The notes beneath the pieces are model-generated. The model was not told the origin of the DNA. It worked only from the letters and a program-made list of their open reading frames with translations, and made no database searches. Both the position numbers and the translations under genes were made by a program. Source: Artemia franciscana (lineage: Eukaryota; Arthropoda; Branchiopoda; Anostraca; Artemiidae). Taken from it: a stretch of 64,000 bases of DNA. Positions 53,426-64,000 of the stretch are shown in pieces (position 1 is the first letter of the stretch; each line of letters begins with the position of its first letter). The stretch covers positions 34,490,115 to 34,554,114 of the forward strand of contig NC_088866.1 of the NCBI RefSeq assembly GCF_032884065.1, given 5' to 3'.

Positions 53426-55144
53426 TGTTTAGCAGAAACATAACGACCAATTTAGTCGAAACTTTGCATTAAAACTTACAAGATGACTCTTGTCCGTAAA
53501 AAAAAGTGTCCTTACACTATCAACCGTACAGCGGCACTTTACTTTATCCATATTCACTCCATCCAGCCATGAGGATTTAGTGCATTAATATCTATTTATT
53601 TGTTTATTTTTTAATACACCGACCCTTGTACTGAAGGTTTGATTATAATGAGAATCCAATTAATCCATTCATTTTATATGCGCATATACTACTTTTAAAA
53701 AACCTCATTTCTACACCCCCCAAGAGGTAGAGGTCAGGGCGCGTTTTTTTTTTTTTTTTTTTTTTTTTTTTTGTATAGGTATCGCCAGTTTCTTTCACTT
53801 TTTGATACTAGTCAAAAAATTACTAGTAAATAGTCCAAGTAAGTAAGAAATTAATAGCCAACTTTCTAGTTGCTTCATTTTACTTTGCTTGATTCTTATT
53901 AATTGTATTTATTCCAATTTAATTCCGATATTTATTCATGAGTGGATCTAAATCTTCTATTAAGCTTTTTAAACTCAATGGTTATATTTGAATTTGTCCC
54001 TTCACCTTCAGTCAACTTCAGTCATGTTTCCCTTCACCTTCAGTCAATATGAGCTTCTACCAAGTGTCCATTTTACTAAAGCCTCTTAATAAAAAAAAAA
54101 GTCTTTTTCCAATGAGGTGTGCAAAAAGAGACACAGCTAGCACTGTAATCTGTTGTTGTTAGCAGTTTTGCCTGTCTTCGTCCCAGACAACGCAACAAGA
54201 TTTCTTTAAGATTAAGGTTAAAGCCAGACGTGAATGATAACCAAGCTGCCAGCAAAAACAGAAGGAGGTTTCAACGAGATGTACTCTAGAGGTGTAATTA
54301 TATAGTTTAAAAAGGTGAACCCAATCCCAAAACTCGATTCACTTTGGTCAGTTGTATCTGGGAAGAAGAAAACGTATAGCAAAGAATTTGGCCCTTCTTT
54401 GACTGTTAAAAAAAGATCCTTTGAAAATTGACACTGAAAATCCTTTGACTCTGAAAAAAATCAGGCCTGGACTCAGGTTTTGATTTTCAAAAGAAATAGT
54501 TTTGAGCCAAACAGTATTGATCGAGGAGAAACATCAAACCAATCTTCTTTATTATTTGAGGCATTATTCACTGACAAACCAGGTTCTAGAATGAGGATTG
54601 AGAATTATCAGTGAAACAAAGAATTTTATTAGACTGGACTGTCAAATTGCAGGAAGAATGTGTGAAAACACAGGATAGCCGGCCTTCAACCCCCCATTGC
54701 ACTTCTTGCCTGAAGGGCCTTGAAACGGGATGAGCACTGACGGTTTGGACTTTAAGCGTCTAGTACTGTATCATGTATCTTTTTTTTTTTACTGTCAAAT
54801 CGGAAACTGTGGAACAGTAAAATTGCTAAATTTGAGCCATGATAGTCCACAATCCCAAGCCACTGGGAACACACGATCCTAATTGTCAGTGGAACAGTAT
54901 TTTCATTATCTGAATCATCAGTGGAACAGCAAAATTATAATCCATATTTTGATTTTATAATTGATTTGTCAGGCCTTTGGTTAACTTTGCCAACTGAACC
55001 TGACAGGTTCCACAACCTTTCCGTATTAGGATTTCGGCCTTGTGCTGGTTTGAGGATAGTTTTCAATCTAACGCCGAAAATGAACACCAGACGAACATGG
55101 TTCGGCCGTTGTTCCAAAATATTTACTCAGGAATTGGGTAGCTG
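53426..55144 (+). other. Palindrome arm core, no gene recognised
   Basis: Unique sequence apart from its mirror image at 55905-57600. Includes a T-run (about 53746-53772) and a local repeat 'ccttcaccttcagtcaa' (54000-54050). An 80-codon frame (54921-55163) recurs in mirror form at 55930-56127 but diverges at its end and has no known motif. Confidence 0.5.
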
Positions 55145-55904
55145 TTTGTCCAAATTGCGTTAAGCACAATTGTTTGACCCATCCATAAAGTTTGGATGGA
55201 ATCTATGAAAATCTTTGGTTTTGGAACTCTGATCATCAGGGAATCGGGGAGACGAATTTTCTTTCAGGGAGGTCTCCAAAACACTTCACTCTGTTTTGTA
55301 ATTTTAAACGACCACTAAATCGATGAATTTGTGATCAAATAGGCTTGGATGTCGCTGGAGGACAAGATAAGAAGCCATAATACATGGGAGTGGCGTCGCT
55401 CTTTACCAACGGTACAGGTTACATTACTGTTTTGACTTGAAGAATGTGTAGTGCATTTTTCTTGTTTTTCGATTTCCACCCAGGTCCGCTACAAATACAT
55501 ATAAAAAAAAACTGGGAATAGTGGAAGTTATGCTCTGAAGTCCAACACTGGATCTTTTTTCTCCTGGGTCTACATGAACGATGGGGTTTTAGTGCGGATC
55601 TAGCATTAAAGTGAAGGCCCTGTAACGAACTGTAAGTAAGGAGTGAGTCGGACCAACAGTAATCGAAACTCTAAAAAACGAAATCTTGATAACAATTGAT
55701 ACGTCAAAAAAATTGGGTTTTTAGGCTTCTACGAGCCTGAGAAAATTTGCCTGATTTTCAAAAAAGAGGGAAAAAATCCGGAAAGTCAAGCGTCTTAATG
55801 AAAACCGCACCATCAGATAGATGTATGTCAAGAGGTTTATACTATCCATGTTTCTATAATCGAAAAATACTAGCCTCCACAAATTAAAACTTAGCTTTTG
55901 GTCA
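55145..55904. other. Palindrome spacer, with a short family F fragment
   Basis: About 760 bases that are not inverted. From about 55625 to 55850 it carries a diverged family F start ('cgaactgtaagtaaggag', 'gagcctgagaaaatttgcct'). No gene seen. The presence of a spacer argues against a simple head-to-head assembly error. Confidence 0.6.
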
Positions 55905-57258
55905 GCTACCCAATTCCTGAGTAAATATTTTAGAACAACGGCTGAACCATGTTCGTCTGGTGTTCATTTTCGGCGTTAGATTGAAAAACTATCCTCAAAC
56001 CAGCACAAGGCCGAAATCCTAATACGGAAAGGTTGTGGAACCTGTCAGGTTCAGTTGGCAAAGTTAACCAAAGGCCTGACAAATCAATTATAAAATCAAA
56101 ATATGGATTATAATTTTGCTGTTCCACTGATGATTCAGATAATGAAAATACTGTTCCACTGACAATTAGGATCGTGTGTTCCCAGTGGCTTGGGATTGTG
56201 GACTATCATGGCTCAAATTTAGCAATTTTACTGTTCCACAGTTTCCGATTTGACAGCAAAAAAAAAGATATATGATACAGTACTAGACGCTTAAAGTCCA
56301 AACCGGCAGTGCTGGTCCCGTTTCAAGGCCCTTCAGGCAGGAAGTGCAATGGGGGGTTGAGGGCCGGCTATCCTGTGTTTTCACACATTCTTCCTGCAAT
56401 TTGACAGTCCAGTCTAATAAAATTCTTTGTTTCACTGATAATTCTCAATCCTCATTCTAGAACCTGGTTTGTCAGTGAATAATGCCTCAAATAATAAAGA
56501 AGATTGGTTTGATGTTTCTCCTCGATCAATACTGTTTGGCTCAAAACTATTTCTTTTGAAAATCAAAACCTGAGTCCAGACCTGATTTTTTTCAGAGTCA
56601 AAGGATTTTCAGTGTCAATTTTCAAAGGATCTTTTTTTAACAGTCAAAGAAGGGCCAAATTCTTTGCTTTACGTTTTCTTCTTCCCAGATACAACTGACC
56701 AAAGTGAATCGAGATTTGGGATTGGGTTCACATTTTTAAACTATATAATTACGTCTCTAGAGTACATCTCGTTGAAACCTCCTTCTGTTTTTGCTGGCAG
56801 CTTGGTTATCATTCACGTCTGGCTTTAACCTTAATCTTAAAGAAATCTTGTTGCGTTGTCTGGAACGAAGACAGGCAAAACTGCTAACAACAACAGATTA
56901 CAGTGCTAGCTGTGTCTCTTTTTGCACACCTCATTGGAAAAAGACTTTTTTTTTTATTAAGAGGCTTTAGTAAAATGGACACTTGGTAGAAGCTCATGTT
57001 GACTGAAGGTGAAGGGAAACATGACTGAAGTTGACTGAAGGTGAAGGGACAAATTCAAATATAACCATTGAGTTTTATCAAAGTTTTAAAAGCTTAATAG
57101 AAGATTTAGATCCACTCATCGGAATAAATACAATTAATAAAGATCAAGCAAAGTAAAATGAAGCAACTAGTAAGTTGGCTATTAATTCCTTACTTACTTG
57201 GACTATTTACTAGTAATTTTTTGACTAGTATCAAAAAGTGAAAGAAACTGGCGATACC

Positions 57259-57289
<31 letters not shown>

Positions 57290-57599
57290 CGCGCCTTGAC
57301 CTCTACCTCTTGGGCAGTGTAGAAATGAGGGTTTTTTTTAAAGTAGTATATGCGCATATAAAATGAATGGATTAATTGGATTTTCACTATAATCAAACCT
57401 TCAGTACAAGGGTCGGTGTATTAAAAAATAAACAAATAAATATATATTAATGCACTAAATCCTCATGGCTGGCTGGATGGAGTGAATATGGATAAAGTGT
57501 AGTGCTGCTGTACGGTTGATAGTGTAAGGACACTTTTTTTTTACGGACAAGAGTCATCTTGTAAGTTTTAATGCAAAGTTTCGACTAAATTGGTCGTTA

Positions 57600-58671
57600 T
57601 GTTTCTGCTAAACAAAAAAAACAAGTTTTTTCAATTGAAAGTAAAGAGCGACATTAAAACTTAAAATGAACAGAAATTACTCCGTATATGAAATGGGCTT
57701 TTCCTCCTCAGCACCCCGCTCTTTACGCTAAAGTTTGACTCTTTCTCTTAACTCTACTTTTTAAAACAGTGAAAAACTTTAGTGTAAAGAGCGGGGCGCT
57801 GAGGAGGAGAATCCCCTTTAATATACGGAGTAATTTCTGTTCGTTTTAAGTTTTAATGTCGCTCTTTACTTTCATTTAAAAAAACTTTTTTTTTGTTTAA
57901 TTTCTAGACGTTTTTGAGTTAATGCATGTTTTGATCTTGGCTCTCCACACATAAATAATTAAAACTAAATTTGCACAAACTTTTTTTTTTTTTGCTAAAT
58001 GGCTTTCTCATAGCGTTAATCGGAAGATTTTGAGAAAAAAGGAGCGAGGGAGAAGACCTAGTTGCCCTCCAATTTCTTATTACTTCAAAAGGCAACTATA
58101 ACTTTTAATTTTTTAAGAGCATTTTCATAAGTAAAAAGTATACGTAACTTAAGAATTAACTTACGTAGCGAACTTCTATATTCGTATGTTTTTTTGCTTA
58201 TATGAGGGGGCTCACCCCTCGTCGATACCTCGGTCTTTACACTAAAGCTTAAATTTTGTCCCAATTCCTTAAGAATGACTCCTGAATCACAAAGGCCATA
58301 GAATAAATAGTTGAAATTACTAAAAATACTTTAGCGTAAAGAGCGAGGTATTACGAGGAGGTAAACCCCTCATATGCGTCATAATTTCTGTTCGTTTTAA
58401 GTTTTAATGCTGCTCCTCACTTTCAGTAGAAAAAACTTTTCTTATTTTTTTTTCATTTTTTTTAAAATAATGCTAGAAAATCCTGCGCCTCCTTCATTGA
58501 AAGTATCTTCCCCCAGGAGAAGTTCCTCCATGGAAAGATCCTCTCACGTAACCCCCCTCCTCCAAACCAAAAAAATCCTCCTAAAAACGTCTGTACACTT
58601 CCCAGTAACCATTACTATATGTAAACGCAGGTCAAAGTTTGTAACTTGCAGCCCCTCCCACGGGGGCTGCA
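57600..58671 (-). repeat. Family F copy in palindrome right arm, hairpin half
   Basis: Hairpin at 57605-57890, then the internal blocks in reverse order, down to 'gtaacttgcagcccctcccacgg', where the non-LTR insertion begins. The remaining part of the copy continues at 60635-61210. Confidence 0.8.
57605..57890. repeat. Terminal hairpin of family F in the right arm
   Basis: Mirror of 53150-53425. Arms of about 125 bases with GCTCTTTACGCTAAAG near the loop. Its own arms and the two palindrome copies together give four versions of the same ~125 bases, useful for judging correction between arms. Confidence 0.8.
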
Positions 58672-60582
58672 CCTGAGAAGTATATACTGTAGCCCTGCTT
58701 TTATTATAGGAGGAGACTTTAACCAAACCAAGAAGAGTTGGTTATCATCTTGTTTGTCTTTAAAACAAGTAGTACACATACCCACCCACTCTTTGGGGGG
58801 CATATTGGACCTTATACTCACAAATTGTGATGATTTTTACTCCCCTCCCTTTTCTCTTGGTCCTGTTGGTATGTCAGACCACAACGCAATTCTTTGGAAA
58901 GCAAGAGAGTCTTTACCAAAGCCCAAACTATCCCGTGTCACTGTTCGTCCTTGTACGGAGTCGGCCATCTGTGAATACGGTCGATGGATTGGCACATATG
59001 ACTTCCCCGAAGTGTACAATACCGGGCTCTTGGAAACTACGGTATCCGATTTCAATGCCACGTTATAAAGTCAATACCTAAGGATCTTTACAACAAAATC
59101 ATTTGTTGTTAGTGAATACGACAAACCATGGATATCTCCAGCTATTAAATCACTAATAAAAGAGAGGTCTCGCCTCTACTCCCGTGGTGATATAATCAAC
59201 GGCAAGAAATTGCGAAATCAAATAGTCTCTTTGGTAAAGATAGCCAAAGCTCGGTATGGTCGTGAAACCATGCCCTCCCAATTACTTACTTCAGACCCCA
59301 AAAAGTGGCACAACGCTGTGAAAAAGGTGGCCGGCCAAGCTTTTGACAGCAGTGTAAAGATCAGCAATGATGGCGGGTCCTTAATCAGTGCAGAAGAATT
59401 GGCCCCAAGTGTAGTACTACAATCTACCTAGTACGGATGTTTGACTGCGTCCTCCAATGGCTTGAAAAAGGTAGCTGTTTCGTCGACATTTGCGCAGTGG
59501 ATTTCCGAAAGGCCTTTGACCTAATCCGCCACCGGACTGCAGGCATGAATCTCCAGGAAATGGGGGCCAAACGATGCACCCTTGGCCTTGTACTTGACTT
59601 CTTAACTGGCCGAAAACAAAAAGTATTTGCACTCCACGAAAACGATTCGGATTCATCATGGTCAGATACTTCTTGCGGGGCCCCACAAGGCACAAAATTA
59701 GCTGGAATAATTTTCCTGGCTGTAATTAATTCCCTGCTTAACCATCACGACGACCGTTACAAGTTTGTAGATGATCTGTCCATAGTGCTTGCTTACCTGG
59801 TCGAAAACACTATCATAAAAAAGCAGTTTTCAGACCAGTTATTTGATCAGCTAAATACCGAATGCTCAAGTCATGATCTTACCATTAACGAAGCCAAGTA
59901 GAAAATAATTCGTTTCAACCCTCTGAAGCGGAATATAGATATGCCTCTAGTCCCTTTCCCGATTGTAAACGAAATAAAAATCTTAGGAGTAACTTTCACT
60001 AGTGACTGTAGTTTCAGTGCCCATATTAATTTAACCGTCCACAAGGCTAATGCAAGCCTTCAGACAATTACCAAAATGAGGCGTTTTGGGTGTGATACTA
60101 AAAGCCTTCTTCATGCCTACACGTGTTATGTTCGCCCGTTGCTCGAGTACGCGTGCCCGGTGTGGGGTTCATCTGCTATCCGCACAGCGTACCTATTACG
60201 CGACATAGAGTGCGTCCAGAAAAGAGCAACAAGGATTATACTCCGAGACCTTGGCATACCCTATGATCAAGCCCTCGCTAAATTAAATTTATCTCCACTT
60301 AAAGTCCGGCTGGAACATCTTATTCACCAATTTGGAAAATTCATCCTAGCCAATAAGAGCCATCGATCACTACTACCCGAACCAGCCCCTCCCAATAGCC
60401 GAACTCGTTTACGAAATAAACTTGTACCCCCTAAAGTACGAACCAATCGATACGCAAACTCATTTGTGCCTTTTTTCACATCAGTTTTTAATGCTGAGTT
60501 GTAGTGTGTGATTTTTGTTTAAATGTATGATTTTTGTGAAAAAACTGAATTTAGCTATGCTACGATAGTTTTTAAATATACC

Positions 60583-60634
<52 letters not shown>
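58672..60634 (+). pseudogene. Non-LTR retrotransposon fragment (EN end, deleted RT, C-terminus) inserted in the right arm
   Basis: Begins within an endonuclease: FIIGGDFNQTKKSWLSS, GILDLILTNCDDF, MSDHNAILWKA (58690-59068). After a stop comes the linker at 59080-59431 (SEYDKPWISPAIKSLIKE). RT motifs 0-2 are missing at 59431-59437. The rest of the RT is open from 59437 to 59901: ICAVDFRKAFDLIRH, CGAPQGTKLAGIIFLAVIN, catalytic KFVDDLSIV. After another stop, 59941-60504 gives the thumb (IKILGVTFTSDCSFSAHINL) and YVRPLLEYACPVWGSS. It ends in a (TC)n tail. It is a deleted, inactive copy from a group different from the block D element. Confidence 0.8.
60585..60633. repeat. (TC)n microsatellite, 49 bases
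   Basis: Uninterrupted TC repeat exactly at the 3' end of the inserted non-LTR element and next to the resumption of the palindrome arm. It is most simply the element's own tail. Confidence 0.85.
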
Positions 60635-60635
<1 letters not shown>

Positions 60636-61222
60636 GTTGAATAAAATGGCTATCTCAGAATTTTGATCCGGGGACTTTGGGGAAAATAAGCGTGGGAGGG
60701 GGCCTAAGTGCCCTCCAATTTTTGGTCACTTAAAAAGGGCACTAGAACTCTTAATTTCTGTTAGAATGAGCTCTTTCGTGACATTCTAGGACCAATGAGT
60801 CGATACGATCACCCCTGAAAAAAAAACAACAAACAAACAAATAAACACGCATCCGTGATTTGTCTTCTAGCAAAAAATACGGAATTCCACATTTTTGTAC
60901 GTAGGAGCTTGAAACTTCTACAATAAGGTTCTCTGATACGTTGAATCTGATGGTGTGATTTTTGTTAAGATCGTATGACTTTTAGGGAGTATTTCCCACT
61001 ATTTTCTAAAATGAGGCATATTTCCTCAGGCTCGTAACTTTTGATGGGTAAAATTAATCTTGATGAAACTTATATATTTAAAATCAGCATTAAAATGCGA
61101 TTCTTTTGATGTAATAATTGGTATGAAAATCCCATTTTTTAAGAGTTTCGATTACTATTGAGCCGGGTCGCTCCTTACTACAGTTCGCTACCGCGAATTG
61201 TTTGATAAATAGAACTATATCT
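60635..61222 (-). repeat. Family F copy in palindrome right arm, stem-loop half
   Basis: Resumes at 'ttgaataaaatggctatctc' and proceeds through 'gggggcctaagtgccctcca', 'gatacgatcacccct' and 'ttctctgatacgttgaatc' to GGTCGCTCCTTACTACAG and CGCTACCGCGAATTG. From 60989 on it also counts as the start of duplication block D copy 2. Confidence 0.8.
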
Positions 61223-61499
61223 AAGTAAATATTTAAAAATTTGTCCTTATTGGTTAAATTAAACGCAATAAAATTGTATGTTTTCAGAAAATTCTTATAG
61301 GCCTACCTTATTTTTCCTTTTTTTTTATTTTTGTTTACTATGAACCCGAAACAATTTTGACGAAAATAATTACTATCCTATAAAAAAAAAAAAACAAAGA
61401 ACATTTTTGGACACAACTTCTGACCGAATTACTGATGTGGTTATTCATTGCACATACACCACCTATCACAAGTTTCATCTGTTTCAAACAGTTTTTGGT

Positions 61500-62660
61500 A
61501 ACAAACCGAAAGTAAGGACGACACAGCTCAATAGTAAAAGAAATTTAAAAAACAGAATTTTGATTTCAATACATATATCAAAAGAGTTGGCTTGTTATGC
61601 TGATTCCAAATATGTAAGCTTAGTGCTATCTGTCAAATGCTTATTCTGCTTGAGATTTATTAAGCTTAAGTGTTATCCATAAAAAGTTATGCGCCTGAGT
61701 AAACGTGCCTGAATCGCATTATCAGATTCAGTGAATACGAGAACCCTATTCAGGCTCCCATGTGCTAAAGTGTGAAATTTTGTATTTTCAAACAGTTCGA
61801 GGTAACGAACTGTAAATAAGGAGCAACCTGGCTCAATAGTAACCAAACTCTACAAAACGGAATTTTGATGCCAATAGTTACATCAAAGAATCGCATTTTA
61901 ATGCTGATTTTAAATATAAAAGCTTCATCAAGTTTATTTATACTCATCAAAAGTTAAGAGCCTGAGAAAATTTGCCTTATTTTAGAAAATAGGAAGAAAC
62001 ACCCCTTAAAAGTCATGGAATCTTAACGAAAATCAAACCATTAGGTTCAACGTATCAGAGAACCATGCTGTAGAAGTTTCAAACTCCTGTCTAAAAAATG
62101 TGGAATTTTGTATTTTTTGCCACAAGATAGATCACGGGTGCATATTTATTTGTTTTTTTGTTGTTTTTTCTCCCAGGGGTGATCTTATCACCCCAATGGT
62201 CCTAGAATGTCACGAGATGGTTCATTCTAACGGAAATTAAATGTTCTAGTGCCCTTTTTAAGTGACCAAAAAATTGGAGGGCCCCTAGGCCCCCTCCCAT
62301 ACTCTTTTTTTCCCAAAGTCAGTGGATCGAAATTCTGAGATGTCCATTTTATTCAGCATAGTGAAAAACCTGATAATTATGTCTTTGAAGACGACTTGCT
62401 CCCCCACAGTCCCCGTGGGAGGGGCTGCAAGTTACAAACTTTGACCAGTGTTTACGTATGGTAAGTGTTTACGTTATTGGGAAGTGTACAGACGTTTTCA
62501 GGGAGATTTTTTTTGGTTGGGGGGAGAGGTTGAGAGGAGGAGATTACGTGGGGGTATCTTTCCATGGAGGAATTTTTCATGGGGGAAGAGAATTTCCATG
62601 GAAGGATTTTCTAGTATTATTCAAAAAAAAAAACAATGAAAAAATAAATCTGAAAAGTTT
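61500..62660 (+). repeat. Family F copy in block D copy 2
   Basis: Counterpart of 49080-50330 but lacking about 78 bases near 61710 (junction 'gcctgaatcgcattatcag'). The restart motif AAACAGTTCGAGGTAACGAACTG is at about 61789. Differences from copy 1 are few, so the duplication is recent compared with the divergence among family F copies elsewhere. Confidence 0.75.
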
Positions 62661-62960
62661 TCAGCTTAAAGTAAGGATGAAACTTGTGATGGGTGGTGTA
62701 TGTGCAATGAATGACAACATGTGCAGACCACATCAGTAATTCGGTCAGAAGTTGTGTCCAAAAATGTTCTTTGTTTTTTTTTTTTTTTTATATATGTAGG
62801 ATAGCAATTATTTTCGTCAAAATTGTTTCGGGTTCATAGTAAACAAAAATAAAAAAAAGGAAAAATAAGGTAGGCCTATAAGAATTTTCTGAAAACATAC
62901 AATTTTATTGTGTTTAATTTAACCAATAAGGACAAATTACAAATTTTTAAATAGATAGAT

Positions 62961-64000
62961 AGGTGTATTTCAAAAACCCGTGGGCCATATACACACAAAA
63001 ATATAAATAAATAACAAACAAGCAAGGAAATTAACAACAGTACGAACACGCACAAAAAAACAGGATTCAACGCAAAAAGTACCTAATCTAACTACAAAAG
63101 AAATTAATCATATAAAACTTTTTCTTCTTATTAAAGATTTATCTATATATACTCCCACTCGAAATATTGTGGTTGGGTTACTATTTTGTAGAATACCCGG
63201 AAGCATCAAATTAATCACATGCAAATAAATTTCCCGTAAATCCAAGAGCACCGGGCATTTACGGAGAAAATGATCCAAGTCTTCATCATCATCTTTACAA
63301 AGGGGACAAACATACCGCCTATCAGGACCAACTATCGTTTTATTTTTGTCGAACGTTTTTTGCCTGTTCTGGATTGGAAGACAATTTGTCCTAAGCTGAA
63401 TCCAAAGACGTAGAATCATAGCCGGTAAATTAAATTTAAAATAAACTTCCTCCCCAAAACTAGGTTTTGCCTGATTATAATGTTGTAGGGTTGTAGAATC
63501 AAAAAACAGCCCTTGCCAATGCTGAATTTCCTGACTCTCTAATATAAATCGTACCTGGCTTTCTAAATTTGTTGGTACATCACGAGAGCAAAGACCATTA
63601 TTCCATAAATAAGGCATTCCTACTTTTTCTAGTAATGATTTAATTTGGGATGGCCACGAGGTTTTTAAACCAAATTTCAACATCTCTTCATATGCCACTC
63701 TTACTGGTCTATCTTCATTACTCTTAGTTAACTTCAACCAGAATCTAAGCATTAAAATATACCTACGTAGCTTTAAAGAAAACAGGCCCATATCACCTTT
63801 CAGAATCTGTGAATGAGTTGTCTGATGTAGACCAAACACTCTTTTATAATACTGGAGCTGAAGGGACTCCAGTTGCTGCACCGTTTCTCCACCCCATATC
63901 TCTGCTCCATATTCTATCACGGGTAAAATTTTTGTGTTTAATATTCTTTTATGCATTTTTAGGTTTTTGATCCCCATTATCGTCGGGTTTCTAAATATAG
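62961..64000 (-). pseudogene. Non-LTR ORF2 C-terminal third, copy 2
   Basis: Duplicate of 50613-51684. Open from at least 63977 down to the stop at 63108, with the same EYGAEIWGGETVQQLESL segment and the CPLCKDDDEDLDHFLRKC knuckle. Substitutions against copy 1 are few (for example SCPSQ to SWPSQ, DLREIYLHV for DLRETYLHL). The 5' part lies beyond the window or, if the duplication is exact, is missing as in copy 1. Confidence 0.75.

Larger units (their letters stand above)
51664..55144 (+). repeat. Giant palindrome, left arm
   Basis: Runs from 'acttagatatagttctatttatc' to 'tttactcaggaattgggtagct' and is the reverse complement of 55905-61222. The outer half (51670-53425) is a full family F copy ending in its hairpin. 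The inner half (53426-55144) is sequence found nowhere else in the window. Matches can be followed through the entire arm apart from the non-LTR insertion in the right arm, about 114 bases (52252-52365) present only here, and scattered substitutions. Confidence 0.9.
55905..61222 (-). repeat. Giant palindrome, right arm
   Basis: Reverse complement of 51664-55144. Inner end 'agctacccaattcctgagtaa', outer end 'gataaatagaactatatctaagt'. It is longer than the left arm because a non-LTR fragment (58672-60634) is inserted. A long A-run (about 57261-57289) mirrors the T-run of the left arm. Confidence 0.9.
60989..64000 (+). repeat. Segmental duplication block D, copy 2 (cut by window end)
   Basis: Same order and orientation as 48555-51684: family F end, inverted-repeat arm (about 61225-61490), family F copy (about 61500-62660), second arm (62655-62970), and the non-LTR C-terminus. 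The last bases, 'gggtttctaaatatag', are exactly those that precede the palindrome's left arm at about 51655. The window stops at the predicted start of another palindrome. Confidence 0.85.

Noticed and set aside
54921..55163. 80-codon frame in the palindrome arm, mirrored at 55930-56127, as a duplicated small gene
   Set aside because: The two versions diverge after a frameshift near the end, and there is no family motif or splice context. Similarity is explained by the palindrome.
51664..61222. Palindrome as a sequencing or assembly inversion artefact
   Set aside because: The arms differ by a 1.96-kb insertion, a 114-base indel, homopolymer changes and scattered substitutions, and a spacer separates them. 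Read-level proof is still lacking.
1..64000. tRNA, rRNA or other structured RNA genes
   Set aside because: I looked for clover-leaf A/B boxes and conserved rRNA words and saw none. The only tRNA-related signal is the primer-binding site of the Gypsy element.

Overview
The window looks like animal (metazoan) nuclear DNA: AT-rich, introns of about 5-6 kb with GT/AG borders, and dense with degenerate retroelements, foldback repeats and simple repeats. There is no bacterial gene organisation and no rRNA, tRNA or CRISPR signal. The gene style and repeats suggest an invertebrate, probably an arthropod (perhaps a crustacean), but nothing in the sequence proves the taxon.

One host gene is supported. 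It is a CNBP-type CCHC zinc-knuckle nucleic-acid-binding protein on the minus strand (9349-23354). Four coding exons join in frame to 210 residues with six knuckles, an Arg/Asp/Gly-rich linker after the first knuckle, and an unusual Arg/Ser-rich N-terminus. Its introns hold foldback repeats, non-LTR debris and duplicated fragments.

Left of it (1-9.3 kb) lie a full copy of a recurrent foldback repeat family (called family F here), MULE-like transposase debris, non-LTR debris and a degenerate satellite-like array (6.08-7.48 kb). Right of it, 25.7-33.1 kb is a mosaic of broken CR1/Jockey-like non-LTR elements on both strands. A foldback element with roughly 45-base arrays in its inverted arms follows (33.2-36.6 kb). 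Then come a Ty3/Gypsy element with a long open pol frame (38.7-42.6 kb) and a nearly complete but frameshifted non-LTR element (42.7-46.75 kb). An unclassified transposase-like remnant sits at 47.7-48.45 kb.

The last 15.4 kb is the most unusual part. A very large interrupted palindrome (left arm 51664-55144, spacer about 760 bases, right arm 55905-61222) is built around inverted copies of family F. A 1.96-kb non-LTR fragment interrupts only the right arm. A block of about 3.1 kb to the left of the palindrome (48555-51684) recurs in the same orientation to its right (60989-64000, cut by the window end), offset by about 12.34-12.43 kb. This suggests a tandem segmental duplication whose unit contains the palindrome. 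The block itself contains a smaller inverted repeat around another family F copy. Inverted structure therefore occurs at three nested scales, from a ~300-base hairpin to a ~9.5-kb palindrome, with the same repeat family at each. This is the best candidate here for an undescribed system.
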